Origin: Chrysomallon squamiferum
Lineage: Eukaryota > Mollusca > Gastropoda > Neomphalida > Peltospiridae
NCBI GenBank assembly: GCA_012295275.1
Contig: CM022669.1
Coordinates: 9,807,489-9,871,488 of the forward strand
DNA: 64,000 bases
Direction: 5' to 3'
Position numbers and translations under genes: made by a program. Below are positions 40,201-57,686 of this stretch, piece by piece (the stretch's first letter is position 1; each line of letters begins with the position of its first letter). The notes beneath the pieces are model-generated. The model was not told the origin of the DNA, did not search any database, and saw only the letters and a list, made by a program, of their open reading frames with translations.

Positions 40201-42398
40201 TTTTTGTATGAATGATGCACTACGTACAAGCTTGTTTAATTTAGAATTATTTCTTTTTATTTCTTGTCAGTTGTATACGTATTTCGAAAGCTAAATGAAT
40301 GCCTGTCACATGTTAAGTAATCATGAATAAACTGTGAATATGTAAAATTACAATTTTTTCTTCTTATCCATTTGTTTTTAAGCATACAAAATTTATTTTA
40401 AACACTCCAGTACTATTTTACAATAATGCTACAGTATCCCATCCCATCAGTGGCTCACTTTCAGATATATATTCATATTTGAAAATAAATGGATAACTTA
40501 TTTTATTACCGATTAGATTTATGCTCAATTACATGATAAATCCTTATTCATACCATGATATACATGCACACAAACACACACAAAAAAAAAAAAAAAAAGA
40601 AACAATATTTAATTAAAAGAAACTATTCAGAATCATCAAAACACATTTAATAACTGATTTAATGTCTTATGTTGAAATAAACTGCCAAAAGAGATTCTGT
40701 TTCTGACCAGCATTTCTTGCCATTTTTTTGAGGTAATTTTTATTATTGCATTGTTTTATGGACAGTGATTTCCAAATGACAAATTTTTTTAATGAATGAA
40801 TGAATATATAATAGCATATACAGAGTTACATAAATAATAAATTATCATATAAGTTGGTATGGAATGGTAAAATAAAAATATGCTTTCACAGGTAATTAAA
40901 GTTGTACACACAATTGACGAAGTATTTTACAATGCAGGAAACACAAAAAATAAACTACCATCAAACAAGAACAAAGTAGTTTGACAGTAAATCATTTTTT
41001 TGATCAGTTAAAATCAACTTTTATGTTCTTTCTTTCTTTAAACAGAACTACAGTAATATATATTTTGTCTCATAGAACCTTCCTCCTGTTTCAAGCTACA
41101 CAAACCACATGCAAATAAAGATTTTAATCCACAATCTTATTAACATTCATGAATAATTAAATGCCCTGGAAAACAAGAAAATTCATGGTTTCATGTTCTT
41201 GGAAAGCATACAAATACAATTGCTTAGTCTGTGCCCTATAATTTACTGCTGCAAATGATAAAAAGTAACTGAACTGAACAGTTACAAAATTAAAACCACA
41301 ATTACTGACTAGTAACAGGCCAGTATAAACTAAATGTAATGGTAGAACAGTAGTATGTAAATTCAAAATAAAAACAACTGAAATAAAAATGACTATAAAC
41401 TTCTAAAAATGTAAAAGAATGAAAGATCTTAAATGAGGTATTGTTTTAATTTATATAATGGAGGTATAAGGTATAGCTAATAATAATATAATAAAAATTA
41501 TTGTAATGATTGTTACATTTAAAGAACTTAAGTTTATATATCACATTACAAGTTAATACTTTATTACAGTTTTGTTCAATTGTTTTGAGTTGTACATAGA
41601 AAAAAAATTATATTGAGGGTACAGAATGCTTTTCCTCTTTCAAGTTTCCTAAAAATTATTATGAAACCAGTATTAACCCTGAATGAACTAGCATTTTTAT
41701 TTTGCTGCCTTCATGACTATTACTATTCAAATAACCAATTAAACTAAATTAACAGATACTTTAGCCACACTTTTAGTCATGAAATAATTTTGTTTAAATG
41801 GTGAAAATAAAAGTATCTTTCTTAAAAACAAAAAAAAAACTTAATACATAGCTAATTTTGTATGCTGTTTGGGATTTTACAAAAGTTAAATGAATACAAA
41901 TAATATATTTTATCTCCAGTAATGAAAATAAAAAAAATGAAAGGTATATCGTCAAGAAATTTTAACACTAAAATAGCAGTTTTAACTGAAAAATAATTTC
42001 AGATGCTTAAATATAAAGCATAAATTAATAAATAGGTATGACGGATCATGGTATTAACTATTTCTTCTATTATTTTTGTTAAATGTCTTTGAAAACAGCA
42101 CCTCAATAACTTGTCCTGTAAAACATCTAATATTCTTGTATTCTCATACAACGTAATATGAAACTTGTATTTTGCATACTGTTTTCTATCCATAATATTT
42201 TTACAACCATGTATCTAAATATTCATTTTCTTAACAATGAATTATTCCAAAAATAAACTCTTTAAAATTAATTTGAAAAATATTAAGTATATTTAAAGAA
42301 ACATCACTTCAATTAAATGTATGAACTGAACTATCAAAGGTATTAGTATTAAATATAAAATAATTATTAACTGTCTGTTGATACAACATGTTGTCTGG
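37287..42398. other. Convergent intergenic region; probable long SCAMP 3' UTR and glutaredoxin 3' UTR
   Basis: No further gene seen. AATAAA at 40326-40331 is a plausible SCAMP polyadenylation signal, implying a 3' UTR of about 3 kb; earlier AATAAA matches exist (for example near 37760). Glutaredoxin on the other strand must end somewhere above about 40.4 kb. Poly-A runs occur at about 39450-39469 and 40582-40599. Confidence 0.45.
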
Positions 42399-42876
42399 TT
42401 ACTTCAACAGACGCTTCAGTTTGCCCTGTCTATGAAGTGTCTCCATTTCTGTGCCACCACCAATACATTTTCCATTGATAAAAACACGTGGAACCTGTAA
42501 ATGAAAATTATAATTATTATTTAAGAACGTTTTTAATTATCTAATAATAATAATAATTGAAAAAACATAATAATAATAAATAAATTAAAAAAAAAATAAT
42601 AATAATTAAAAAATAAATAAGAAAGAAAGAAGAAATGCATTATGTCTACATACAAAAAGGGTAATTATAATTAAGAGAAGTTGGATTTTACCATTTTTGT
42701 GGTTAATGTAACTTTTTCACGATAAATCAAATTATGAAAATAATAATTATTATTATAAAAGTAAAGAAAAAAAAGATTTGCCATGTTTACTTTTTATTAT
42801 TATTTTATTGATATTATTTTTCTTCATTTTTTCTTCCTATTTCTTTTCTTTTCTTATTTTATATATACATATACAT

Positions 42877-42910
<34 letters not shown>

Positions 42911-43384
42911 TATGTTTGAGATTTTCACTAAACTTATCAAGTTGAGTCCTCTGCCTACGTGCAACCAATTACATGCTTCACTGATGTTACGACCATTCTT
43001 AACATTAAATTTTAGCCCGTTGTTTCCATAATTTTCGATAAACTTTAGATTTAATATTAATGTTGTGTCTAAAAATACATCAAAAAATAATTTCAAAATA
43101 ATAATAACATAAATACATTTAAAAAAAAAAAATTAGTAAATAAAATAATGTTAAAATACCGTTCGCTCGCCGGTCATTGACCACAAATAGTCCTGAATAT
43201 TTTGTCCTTCCGGATGACCATCGAGTTCCATAACTTCATAGTCCATTTCGTCCAATTCTTTCCCTAAGTAATTTCTTATTATATCTTTCGCCATATTACA
43301 ATACGGGCAAAATCTTTTCGAAAATACTACCACTTTTTTATTTGCTATTTTTTTGTCAACGATACTTCGTGCTTCTTCAGACAT
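42399..43384 (-). CDS. GLRX: Glutaredoxin, dithiol class I (two exons)
   Basis: Glutathione-dependent thiol-disulfide oxidoreductase that reduces protein disulfides and protein-glutathione mixed disulfides. Exons 43160-43384 and 42399-42494 join in phase 0 to give 106 aa, normal for the family. The active site is C26-P-Y-C29 (FSKRFCPYCNMAKD). The glutathione-binding elements are the TVP loop with cis-proline at residues 75-77 (split by the intron) and CIGGGTE at 85-91. The GERTVPRVFINGKCIGG stretch looks slightly closer to the GLRX2 type than to cytosolic GLRX1, but no mitochondrial presequence is visible. The start is the ATG at 43382-43384; the in-frame TTG codon four residues upstream is not needed. 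Confidence 0.92.
42881..42910. repeat. (AT)n microsatellite with CATA lead-in
   Basis: Lies in the single glutaredoxin intron; short AT dinucleotide array preceded by CATATA units. Confidence 0.85.
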
Positions 43385-44129
43385 AGTGGCGATCAAACGT
43401 GGAAAGAATCTAGGTGGATACCGTTGTCATTCAATAATACATTTACACTACAGCGTTAAAACTGTATTATGTTTGTTTATATTTCAAATGCGCATGACAA
43501 AGTATATACAACCGGGTCAAACGGCACGCTCTATTTGAAGAATACATAGCGATGACACAGAAAATGTGTAATTATAATGACCTCATTAATTGTGAACGTG
43601 CGTGCGCGCGCGTCTGTATGCAAACGTTTTTTACTAAAATTCCTATTTTAAATATGTTAAAGGTATTAAAAATTATTTTTTGTGCCAAACTAATTTGTTT
43701 AATGCTTCTTAAATATTCTATCATAAATGTGCACCGCTTTCACCCATTAATTATCATTCCCCAACTGATAATCCATATGTTTCACCATAAACACTATGTC
43801 AGTCTATATCTCTGTATCTCTCTAACCTAAGACAATTTCCCAGTTAACTTACCCAACTGAGTTTTAATTGTCATTGAGTCCTTGACCTATTCTATGGGTT
43901 CTTTAAATGTCTCAATTATCATTTTCTTTAAGAACCCATTCTCTAATAGACCCATTCAAAGGATAATCCCTTCTCTTTACGTCCTCAGATCTATCCCTTT
44001 ATCTTATCCTATATATGGCTTCCCAGATGGCTTATAACTTAATTACCCATGATATCAGTATAAAAGATGTGAGGGAGCACCATTCCTGAGAATCATTAGT
44101 GCCATCATTAGAATAAATACAAAAAACAT

Positions 44130-44460
44130 ATGAATAAAATTACTATGGAGGTCATCAACAGTCAGGAAGGTGGATCAAATGACAGCCACCGAACGAACAA
44201 CATTTGTGAAGCGTGGAACAATAAGTTTTTCTGTCTGGAAAGTTATCCAGTGGTTCCAGCGTGAAGAATCCACTATACGCGCCGTTCTTAAAACAGGATG
44301 CAGTTGGGACCCCCTGAAGAAGCGCAAGAACAAGGATCATATTCGCCTCCAGTGGAAAATCAAATCCTTTGCCAGGACCATGTCAGTAGTTCCAAGTCCA
44401 TTCCTGAATTTTTGGCTGGAGTCGGACACAACATTTGTATTACCAAGTGCTTATGAGAAT
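44130..44460 (+). mobile_element. MULE-type transposase C-terminal relic
   Basis: Around 44175-44245 one frame reads SNDSHRTNNICEAWNNKFF. This matches the R-T/S-N-N-x-x-E-x-W-N-x-x-F signature found near the C-terminus of MULE/FLYWCH-type transposase-derived proteins in animals. A second frame continues with VWKVIQWFQREESTIRAVLK and KKRKNKDHIRLQWKI. The first frame then resumes with LCQDHVSSSKSIPEFLAGVG. The expected order is kept but at least two frame breaks and stops interrupt it, so it is inactive. No terminal inverted repeats were identified. The assignment rests on motif memory, not on an alignment. Confidence 0.55.
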
Positions 44461-45641
44461 GAATTTGTTGTGAATAAAACTGTTTCTTTCTTTTCGTTTC
44501 TTTTTTTTCCTAGCCAAAATTGTTTCTTTCTTTCCTGTTTCTTTTTTTTTTTCCCAATCTCTTGCTTTCCGTTTACGCAAACGTTGTTAGGTTTCCGTTA
44601 TCATTACATTGTTGTAACATTTTACTCAACTTTAAGGCTATAACCGTATATTAGAATTTCTTTGTTTCTTTGTCGCTTTCTTTTTACTTTTTTTTTTTCT
44701 TTTATCCTCTTTTTGTTATTATTATTTTTTTCATAGTGTAAAATTAAATTACTTTAATCATAACAAAACTAAACTGATCATTAGTTTTTCAGTTATACTT
44801 AATTGTAACACAGCTAAATAATGTTAATTATCTGAAATGATATATTATGAATGATACGAAGAATTAATCTCGCTCTTAGTTTTCTTCTTCATTTTGATAA
44901 AGTAAAAAGGAAACAAAAAAGAAGCAAAACGTGAACTATATATGTATATATAAATATTTAAAATAGTTTTCGTTGTTCTTATATATATGTTTGCTTGTTT
45001 ATTGAAATTAATAGAAAAACAAACCACGGTATAGTCGATGCATGTTACAGATAAGGAGCAAGTAGTTTTTTACATACCGCATCCCACATGCATAAAGACG
45101 TGTATCACGAACTTTGACAAATTAGTTGTGGAACATTGCTTTTACAGTGTTATATTAACAGGAATGGGAAACAGCCAACCTGCACATCGAGACAGATCTA
45201 GTCTATCATAAATTCTAACCACAGGTCTGCATTCTTTTCCTTTTTGTACGATGGCTTGCAATTAACATTTGCCTATGTACCAACTTCCATACTGATTTCC
45301 CATACATTTGTTTTCAAGGTTGTATTAATTGTGTTCACCGCATTTCTAGATAAATAAAATAATATTTTTGTTTATGTTTTATTTTATACCCCTTCATAAT
45401 TCATTCCTTGATATGGTGAAGTATTTCTCTGTGATCCAAAGAACTGTTTCAGAAGGAGTATTGTTTTCTATTGGGGACACCAAAACTGGACAGGTCATTG
45501 AGTAGAGGCTGGACAGGTCATTGAGTAGAGGCTAGACAGATATGGACTGAGGATATGAACCTAAACAAAAACATCCAGTGTTGAAGTCGACTTGGGCCGT
45601 ACGGCGCATTCTAACAGACCACAACACTATGCATCAACAGC

Positions 45642-45721
45642 TTTTATTATTATTATTATTATTATTAGCAGTAGTAACAGTAGTGGTAGTAGTAGTAGTA
45701 GTCACTGAAATATGTTTTATT

Positions 45722-45782
<61 letters not shown>
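45642..45782. repeat. (ATT)n, (AGT)n and (CT)n microsatellite cluster
   Basis: ATT triplets to about 45668, AGT/GTA triplets to about 45702, then CT dinucleotides at about 45725-45782. Confidence 0.93.
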
Positions 45783-45786
<4 letters not shown>

Positions 45787-46031
45787 TTTGTGTGTTACTC
45801 TATGTATGTATAATCGCACTTTACTTTTCCTGGCTGCTTTTAACTTTACATTTTTTTCCATCCGTGCCTACTACCTGCTAATTTATACATTTTAAAATAT
45901 AAAGTAGCTGATAAATGTTGCAAAATGAAACGAAATAGTTATGACAACTAAGTGAACAAAAAACAAAAACACTATTAAGACTTGTGTGCTCGAAATAGTA
46001 AGGCGGTGTGAGCGTAAAAGAAGATTTCTAA

Positions 46032-46042
46032 CTTCCTCTTCC
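46032..46042 (+). promoter_or_regulatory. Pyrimidine tract at RPS17 5' end (TOP-like)
   Basis: CTTCCTCTTCC lies 15 bases before the start codon. Vertebrate ribosomal-protein mRNAs begin with such a 5' terminal oligopyrimidine tract, a target of mTOR-dependent translational control. That transcription starts here is inferred. Confidence 0.5.
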
Positions 46043-46056
46043 GCCAATATTTCAAC

Positions 46057-49226
<3,170 letters not shown>

Positions 49227-50525
49227 ATGTGATTGTAAGGACTTTGTAAGACAGAAAGGAAACAAATCCTGATAAATAAATACTAAAAAAAACAGATTTT
49301 CAATTGTTTTTACTGTCTGAACCACAAGTTGTTGTTTTGGGTAGGTTTATTTTCTTTAGTAAAATGCCACAAGAGAATTTATTTTACATAACCAGATTTG
49401 TTCATTCAGTTCCTAAAATACCTTACTTGGTCTTATTTTATATACTCACTTATTAACAAAATGTTACACAACATTGATATTACTGACATACAGTTTGAAA
49501 ACTGCATTTAGCTTCTATGTTGCAGTTGTTGTCAGACATAAGGGGTTCCGTAGCAGTGTGCACTTTATCGATTTGCAAAAACCGACCATGTCTAGCTGAT
49601 TACATAAAATAAAAATCCCTAGTTACAAAATAGACTATTAATTTGTGAATTGTGAACACATTTTGAGTTCTCATCATAACTCACATTATGATCTAATTTA
49701 TTTACAGAAATGATTGGAATATATTTTTTTTTTTTTTATTTTGACCACTAATATTTTATCTAGTATTACACAAGTTACATCCCTTGTAATATAAGTGGTG
49801 TGTGTGTGGCTATATTGCTATATCAGATAATTAGGTGATGGTGTGGCTGGTAAATATTAACTGTGATGTTGCATGAGAGAAAACACTGTAGATTCAGATT
49901 CTTCTAAATGTAAAACTAAAAATGTTCATTACACAACACCTTGATGCTGCTTTCAAGATTAATTGCTACCAGTTTTGACTTGATAAATCCAATCTCTCAA
50001 ATGCAGATCATGAACATGTAATTTTCAATGCACCTAATCAGCTGAAGAGTATCCTGCAAACAACAAGACATTTATTTTAAACTTTGAAAAGTGATGACAG
50101 GCACCATCCTGCTGTGTGTGGAAGAATGCAAAGAAAACTAATAAATATTTATTTATAAGAACCTGATCACGGTTTAAGTGTATCCTATTTCCTGATTAAA
50201 ATGTTTAAAACTATTAATGGAAAATCTAGCCTTGGTAAAAATAATTTTGTAATTATGTGTTTTTATATATTTTTTTTTTTTTTTTGGCATCTGTTACTGG
50301 GGCGTGGAAAACCTTAAAAACTAACTGTAAACCCATTTCATTTGTTTTTTTATGTGATGCTGATATAAGTAATCCAACATTAATAACGTCACATGATTGT
50401 AAACAAATAAAATACGACTGTTCTATTAAGAAATTATTTAATTTATAAAAATAATAATAAGAAGAATAAGAATAATCATAATAATAAATGTTCATATAAA
50501 TTGATCACACTTTTGGATAATTTTA
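49227..50525. other. Convergent intergenic region between RPS17 and LSM10
   Basis: Holds the RPS17 polyadenylation signal (49275-49280) and presumably the LSM10 3' UTR. No further gene seen. Confidence 0.55.
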
Positions 50526-50972
50526 TCACAGTCTCTGGTCACCCCTATCTTGATCATGTCTGGGTCTTTGCCCGAAAGCAAATCCGCCCTTTTTCATACT
50601 TTCTGCTATCTGGCGTTGGGTTCCTCGCTGTTTCCCTTTACCTCTGTAACCACCCTTTACTTCTGGTGGGTGCACAAAATGTCTTTTTGCCTGTTGTTCC
50701 ATTGCTTTAATAATATCTACTTCATCTGGAATGTGCACAAATCTTATCTGTTTTCCTTGAACATAGAAGTCCGTGAATTTGGTTTCTTTTCCTTTCACCG
50801 GTTTGAAGATAACATTATTCATGGTAAGATTCATATAACCATCACATAAAACAATCGTTCCTACAATTAAGTTTTCATTCCTTAGTTCTACTTGAGTCCT
50901 TTTACCTTCCAAGGCTTTAAGTAAGCAAACCATTGTATTTTTTATTTTAAAATGTTCTCTTGCAGACGTCAT
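50526..50972 (-). CDS. LSM10: U7 snRNA-associated Sm-like protein LSm10, intronless
   Basis: Component of the U7 snRNP Sm ring (LSm10/LSm11 replace SmD1/SmD2), needed for 3'-end processing of replication-dependent histone pre-mRNAs. One uninterrupted frame of 148 aa starts MTSAREHFKIKNTMVCLLKA. The Sm1 part (about residues 17-50) has VELRNENLIVGTIVLCDGYM followed by NLTMNNV. The Sm2 part (about 68-92) has FYVQGKQIRFVHIPDEVDI, very close to the GRNVRYVHIPDDVNI of the vertebrate protein. After the Sm fold there is a basic, Gly/Arg/Gln-rich tail of about 45 residues (GGYRGKGKQRG...), making it longer than the ~123-aa human protein. SmD1 is the main alternative, but its tail is RG dipeptide repeats, absent here. 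The vertebrate gene also has an unsplit coding region. Confidence 0.85.
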   Translation of the reverse strand: MTSAREHFKIKNTMVCLLKALEGKRTQVELRNENLIVGTIVLCDGYMNLTMNNVIFKPVKGKETKFTDFYVQGKQIRFVHIPDEVDIIKAMEQQAKRHFVHPPEVKGGYRGKGKQRGTQRQIAESMKKGGFAFGQRPRHDQDRGDQRL

Positions 50973-51719
50973 TGTTGAGTAGAAGCAGTGTACTAATCGA
51001 AATGTGGAAAATGATTTCCGGTTATGGTCGGGCTAAAAACCGGACAGTAATTCAGTGACTGTCGCAATGTCAGTAAAGCTTAACGATGATATGATGTTGC
51101 ATTACAATACAGTGTACATTCAGAATATGAATAACATAATAATATTATCGTCGATCAAAACGTGAAAATATCTGCAAAAGACATATAATAATAATAATAA
51201 TAATAATAATTTAAAACTAATGGTATCAAGTACTAGTGTCCAAACTAATTATTTTTTTTTTTTTCTAAAATTTCTGGTAAAGAATTTATTTATTTAGTTT
51301 TAGTTTTAGTTTTAGTTATTTAAAATGCATTACATAACTTGTTATTAAATCGAACATCGCATTTGTCTGAAATTTAATTTCGGCACTCTTGCGACTCGCA
51401 GAATAGTTTCCAAACAGCCGTTCCCTGTGGACAACAGTCTGCGAAATGTCTAGAGGTTGTCTGTCTATTTCACACTTGCAATCAAAACTGACAGGCCATG
51501 TCTGTGAAGGCCGCTCTTGCCTTTGTCTCGGGATCTTTCGTGCCGACTGCATCGATACCCACATTATTAAATATAGCTCCATTATTTACACTTGGTCAAG
51601 GTTTTGATAGCGAAATTTCTTTTTCTCAAACTGTTAGAACTGTTCTGTCTGGTGGCTAAGTGACTGTTTATCGTCTGCTGCGTTTTAAGAAGTGTAACAG
51701 CTGATGTTTATGGCTATGA

Positions 51720-51851
51720 ATTTGTAGCATAAGTAGTAGAAGTGGTGAAAGTAGTAGCAATAGTGTCAGCAGCAGTAATAGTAGTAGTAGTAGTAATAGT
51801 AGTAGTAGTAATAGCTGTAGTAGTAGTAGCTGTAGTAGTAGTAGTAGTACC
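51720..51851. repeat. Imperfect (AGT)n trinucleotide array
   Basis: AGT/GTA units interspersed with AGC variants. The poly-Leu reading on the minus strand is an artefact. Confidence 0.9.
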
Positions 51852-51891
51852 AACACTAGTCATAGCAGCAGCAGCAATAGGAGTAGTAGTA

Positions 51892-51922
51892 ATAGGATAG
51901 GATAGGATAGGATAGGATAGGA
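51892..51922. repeat. (GGATA)n pentanucleotide array
   Basis: About six copies of the GGATA unit, ending 43 bases before the palindrome. Confidence 0.92.
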
Positions 51923-51964
51923 AAAAATTAACGTGCTAATCAGAGCAAGCTGTTGTGAAGCACG

Positions 51965-52014
51965 TCTGCGACGGGCACGCTTTCTGACAGGTCAGCGGGC
52001 GTGTCCGTCGCAGA
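51965..52014. repeat. Near-perfect 50-bp palindrome (hairpin-forming)
   Basis: Left arm TCTGCGACGGGCACGC (51965-51980) and right arm GCGTGTCCGTCGCAGA (51999-52014) pair at 15 of 16 positions, and the mismatch would be a G-T pair. The centre holds a second nested inverted repeat, CTGAC/GTCAG. The element is GC-rich in an AT-rich setting. Function unknown. Confidence 0.9.
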
Positions 52015-52490
52015 AAAGAGTTTTGGGTAGGGAAAAGAATGGTAGTAGTAATAGCAAATATTTTATTTTATAGTAATTAACGAAATTCTGGTTAACTTCG
52101 CTCTTGTGGACAAGAAGCTGAGAAGCAACATGTTACATAAGATGACATATGACTACAAGGAATATATTAGTATATTTAACGGGAGACGATCCCATTGCCT
52201 ACCAGTCCTTAAATATCTTGATGGCTGAATTCATTAACACAATTATCATTCCATAGTCTGTTGTATTATTATTATTATTATCATCATCATCACTACCATC
52301 ATCATAATCATCATCGTTATGATTGTTGTTGTCGATGATTCTTACAATAATATATTTATTTTATTATATCTTCTAATGCGCAGTGTTTATTTACTTATTC
52401 ATTTAGTGATAGTCTGACGAGTGTAAAATCACGGTTAGTCACTAATACAGTTAATTTTATTTTATTTTATTATTATAGCAAAAATTGTGC

Positions 52491-52494
<4 letters not shown>

Positions 52495-52584
<90 letters not shown>
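52495..52584. repeat. (GA)n microsatellite
   Basis: About 90 bp of GA dinucleotides. Confidence 0.97.
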
Positions 52585-52585
<1 letters not shown>

Positions 52586-52911
52586 GTACAGTTGTTGGTC
52601 AAACAAACAGAATGACAAAAAGACTGAGCATCGTTCACACCAAAAGAAAGCATTAAAATAAGTGACATGCTTACAATGCATATACACAGAACATTACCTT
52701 ATAGAAGGTTACATAACAAATTATTTGCAAAGAATAAAAAGCAAAGTTAATCCCCATGTTTTGGCATATTTCATTGGTATATTCACCCGAAAACAAAGAG
52801 ATTACTGGAAATAAAATTAATTAGCTTCGAGATTACGTAACTGTAAGCAAAACGCCAATCAGTAACTACGTGATAACCTGGCCACGTGGGTGTTGGTGGA
52901 TACCTGGGTGG

Positions 52912-52983
52912 TATAAATACAAGATCAGATTTTTCAACATCACATTTTCACCTCACAGCGATATTTTCTATCTACGTGAGCAG
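52912..52983 (+). promoter_or_regulatory. Alpha-tubulin 1 promoter: TATA box and shared 5' UTR element
   Basis: TATAAATA at 52912-52919 lies 124 bp before the ATG. ACGTGAGCAG at 52974-52983 recurs at a matching place before gene 2 (59164-59173). Upstream there are a CCAAT box (about 52855) and a CACGTG E-box (about 52883). Confidence 0.7.
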
Positions 52984-53035
52984 ATACTTTTGGATTTTTA
53001 TTCACCGTTTTATTTGACTTCAACAACACACAAAC

Positions 53036-55965
<2,930 letters not shown>

Positions 55966-57239
55966 ACGGAATTGAACTAATATATTAATTTATATCCGAG
56001 TATTTGTTATTTCTGTGTTTCATTTATGAAATAAAAGTTTTTGAATAATATTCTGTTATTTTATATTTTCATGCAAAAGAAATCAAATATAATGCATATG
56101 TTTACATGCCAATGTTGCCTAATTTCATTTGTCTGTTTGTGTCTTCTATTTATTACATTTATATGGCTAAGATAAACTAACAATTTAACGGTTCCGAAGT
56201 AAAGGATGAAAATGACAGTAAGAAAGATAAGAATTGAGATTACGGACTTCTGTTTAGTATATATCTATTTCATTGAAATTGTATTAAATACACCTTAAGT
56301 ACAAATTAATTTGTTTTAATGCATAAAATGGATAATCCTATCAGCCGCTGAAAACAGATAAAAGAACACGCACATGCGCACTGGCATGCACACACACATA
56401 GTATGAGGAGATAGGGAGTGAAAAAAAATGTCGTTGATAGAAAGATAATGAAAGAAAGAAAAATAAAGGAAAAAACAAGAGATAAAGACTGAAATAGAGA
56501 ACTTTTAGAGAAATAGAAAGAATGAAATAGAGAAGGTTTGACTGTGAGAAAGAATAGGATTTAGTAATAACAACACATGATTTCTGAATCTGTAAACGGT
56601 GACAGATAATAAACAAAAATAAATTATTTAATTATAAATTTCTGACTAATGAATTGAAGATAAATTATCTGAGAGAGAGATCAACTAACATTGTTATTCT
56701 GTTGTACATGATATGGAAGTTTAATTTCATGTGCTTACAACGTGTTAACACCATCTGCCATAAATCTGGCTATCACAGATTTTATTTCACATCATCATAT
56801 TATTAAACTGGACAGTTCATATTCACCTTGTTCGTAGATAGAAACAAGGCAGGCTGAAGACATGGGCGCCACGCATGCGCACTTACTCATTGCCAAGTGA
56901 TGAATATTGTAATTAAAAAGCGCATTGTTTTAAAGACGTACGAAAAGTTCATCATTGGTTGTTCTTGTTCTTCGAAAGAAGACCCATCGAATAAAGTTAT
57001 TTTAGCGGTAGGCATCAAAACAATTCAAGGATCTAAGGTCAAGTGACATATTTCTGCACGCTTGGATGTACCCAGTAACAAAGATAGGTTTTGATACAAC
57101 CCCACAAATAATAATTTTGGCCACGCGTTTGCAGTTGTATTTTGCGTACAGCAATAAGCATCGGTGGCGCGCTAGAAGATATGCACTGCCAATCAGTCCT
57201 ATGTACAGAAAATATAAGCAGAATTGTTTAGCGTGTGGT

Positions 57240-57330
57240 GTGTAGGTTTATCGCCTCGGCCAGATCACTTTACGTACGTCCGATTGGCTACTCCTCCGTC
57301 ACGTGGACCTACATTTTCTCTTTATAGAAG
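57240..57330 (+). promoter_or_regulatory. Promoter-like block in the tubulin 3' flank (copy 1)
   Basis: CGATTGGCTAC (reverse CCAAT box), then TCACGTGG (E-box), then TTTATAG (TATA-like) occur in the same order as before alpha-tubulin 1 (CCAAT, CACGTGG, TATAAATA). No tubulin exon follows. It could be a relict tubulin promoter or the promoter of an unannotated transcript. Confidence 0.35.
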
Positions 57331-57611
57331 AATTATTTGCAAATGAATGGATTTTTTTTTTTTTTCAAGAAACTTGGAGTTTTGAGACACATGTGTTTTA
57401 TAAATCTCAAGATACGTGTTGTTCAACAAAAGAAATTGGTTAAAGTAACCAAAATGTATACTTGGAGTTTTGCCGACACAGTCTAAAAGAGTTAATCCAA
57501 TCCTCTTTCCTAACCTCAGTTGGAACAAATTTTACTCAAGTAAACACGTGTTTGTGGGACACTGTAAACAACTGACTACATTATGCTAAGTAGATATTCA
57601 AGAAAGCAAGT

Positions 57612-57621
57612 GCGCATGCGC
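57612..57621. promoter_or_regulatory. NRF1-type palindrome (copy 1)
   Basis: GCGCATGCGC, matching the NRF1 consensus; identical at 63528-63537 and in the AP3B-SCAMP promoter (25637-25646). Confidence 0.45.
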
Positions 57622-57673
57622 GAATGGCAAAATTGTCGAAGGAAGAATATCTTGCACCCCGGTGTGCCACATG

Positions 57674-57686
57674 CTAGAGGGCGCTA
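57674..57686 (+). promoter_or_regulatory. CTCF-like motif (copy 1)
   Basis: CTAGAGGGCGCTA fits the core of the CTCF consensus (C-T/C-A-G-R-G-G-G-C-G-C-T-A). The upstream CCA of the full motif is not matched. It lies about 50 bp after the NRF1-type palindrome. Confidence 0.45.

Larger units (their letters stand above)
43385..46056. other. Intergenic between glutaredoxin and RPS17
   Basis: Divergent gene pair 2.7 kb apart. It holds the MULE relic at 44130-44460, the microsatellites near 45640-45782 and a two-copy tandem repeat of 23 bp at 45486-45531 (CTGGACAGGTCATTGAGTAG, then AGG). An alternating GTGCGTGCGCGCGCGT stretch lies near 43600. No other gene recognised. Confidence 0.5.
50973..53035. 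other. Divergent intergenic region between LSM10 and alpha-tubulin 1
   Basis: Contains an (AAT)n tract near 51188-51211, an unexplained GC-richer patch at 51360-51580, the AGT/GGATA repeats, a palindrome at 51965-52014, the (GA)n array and the alpha-tubulin 1 promoter. No gene recognised. Confidence 0.55.

Noticed and set aside
51316-51582. 88-aa minus-strand frame in a GC-richer patch
   Set aside because: No recognisable motif and no splice partners; could be part of an upstream exon but cannot be supported.
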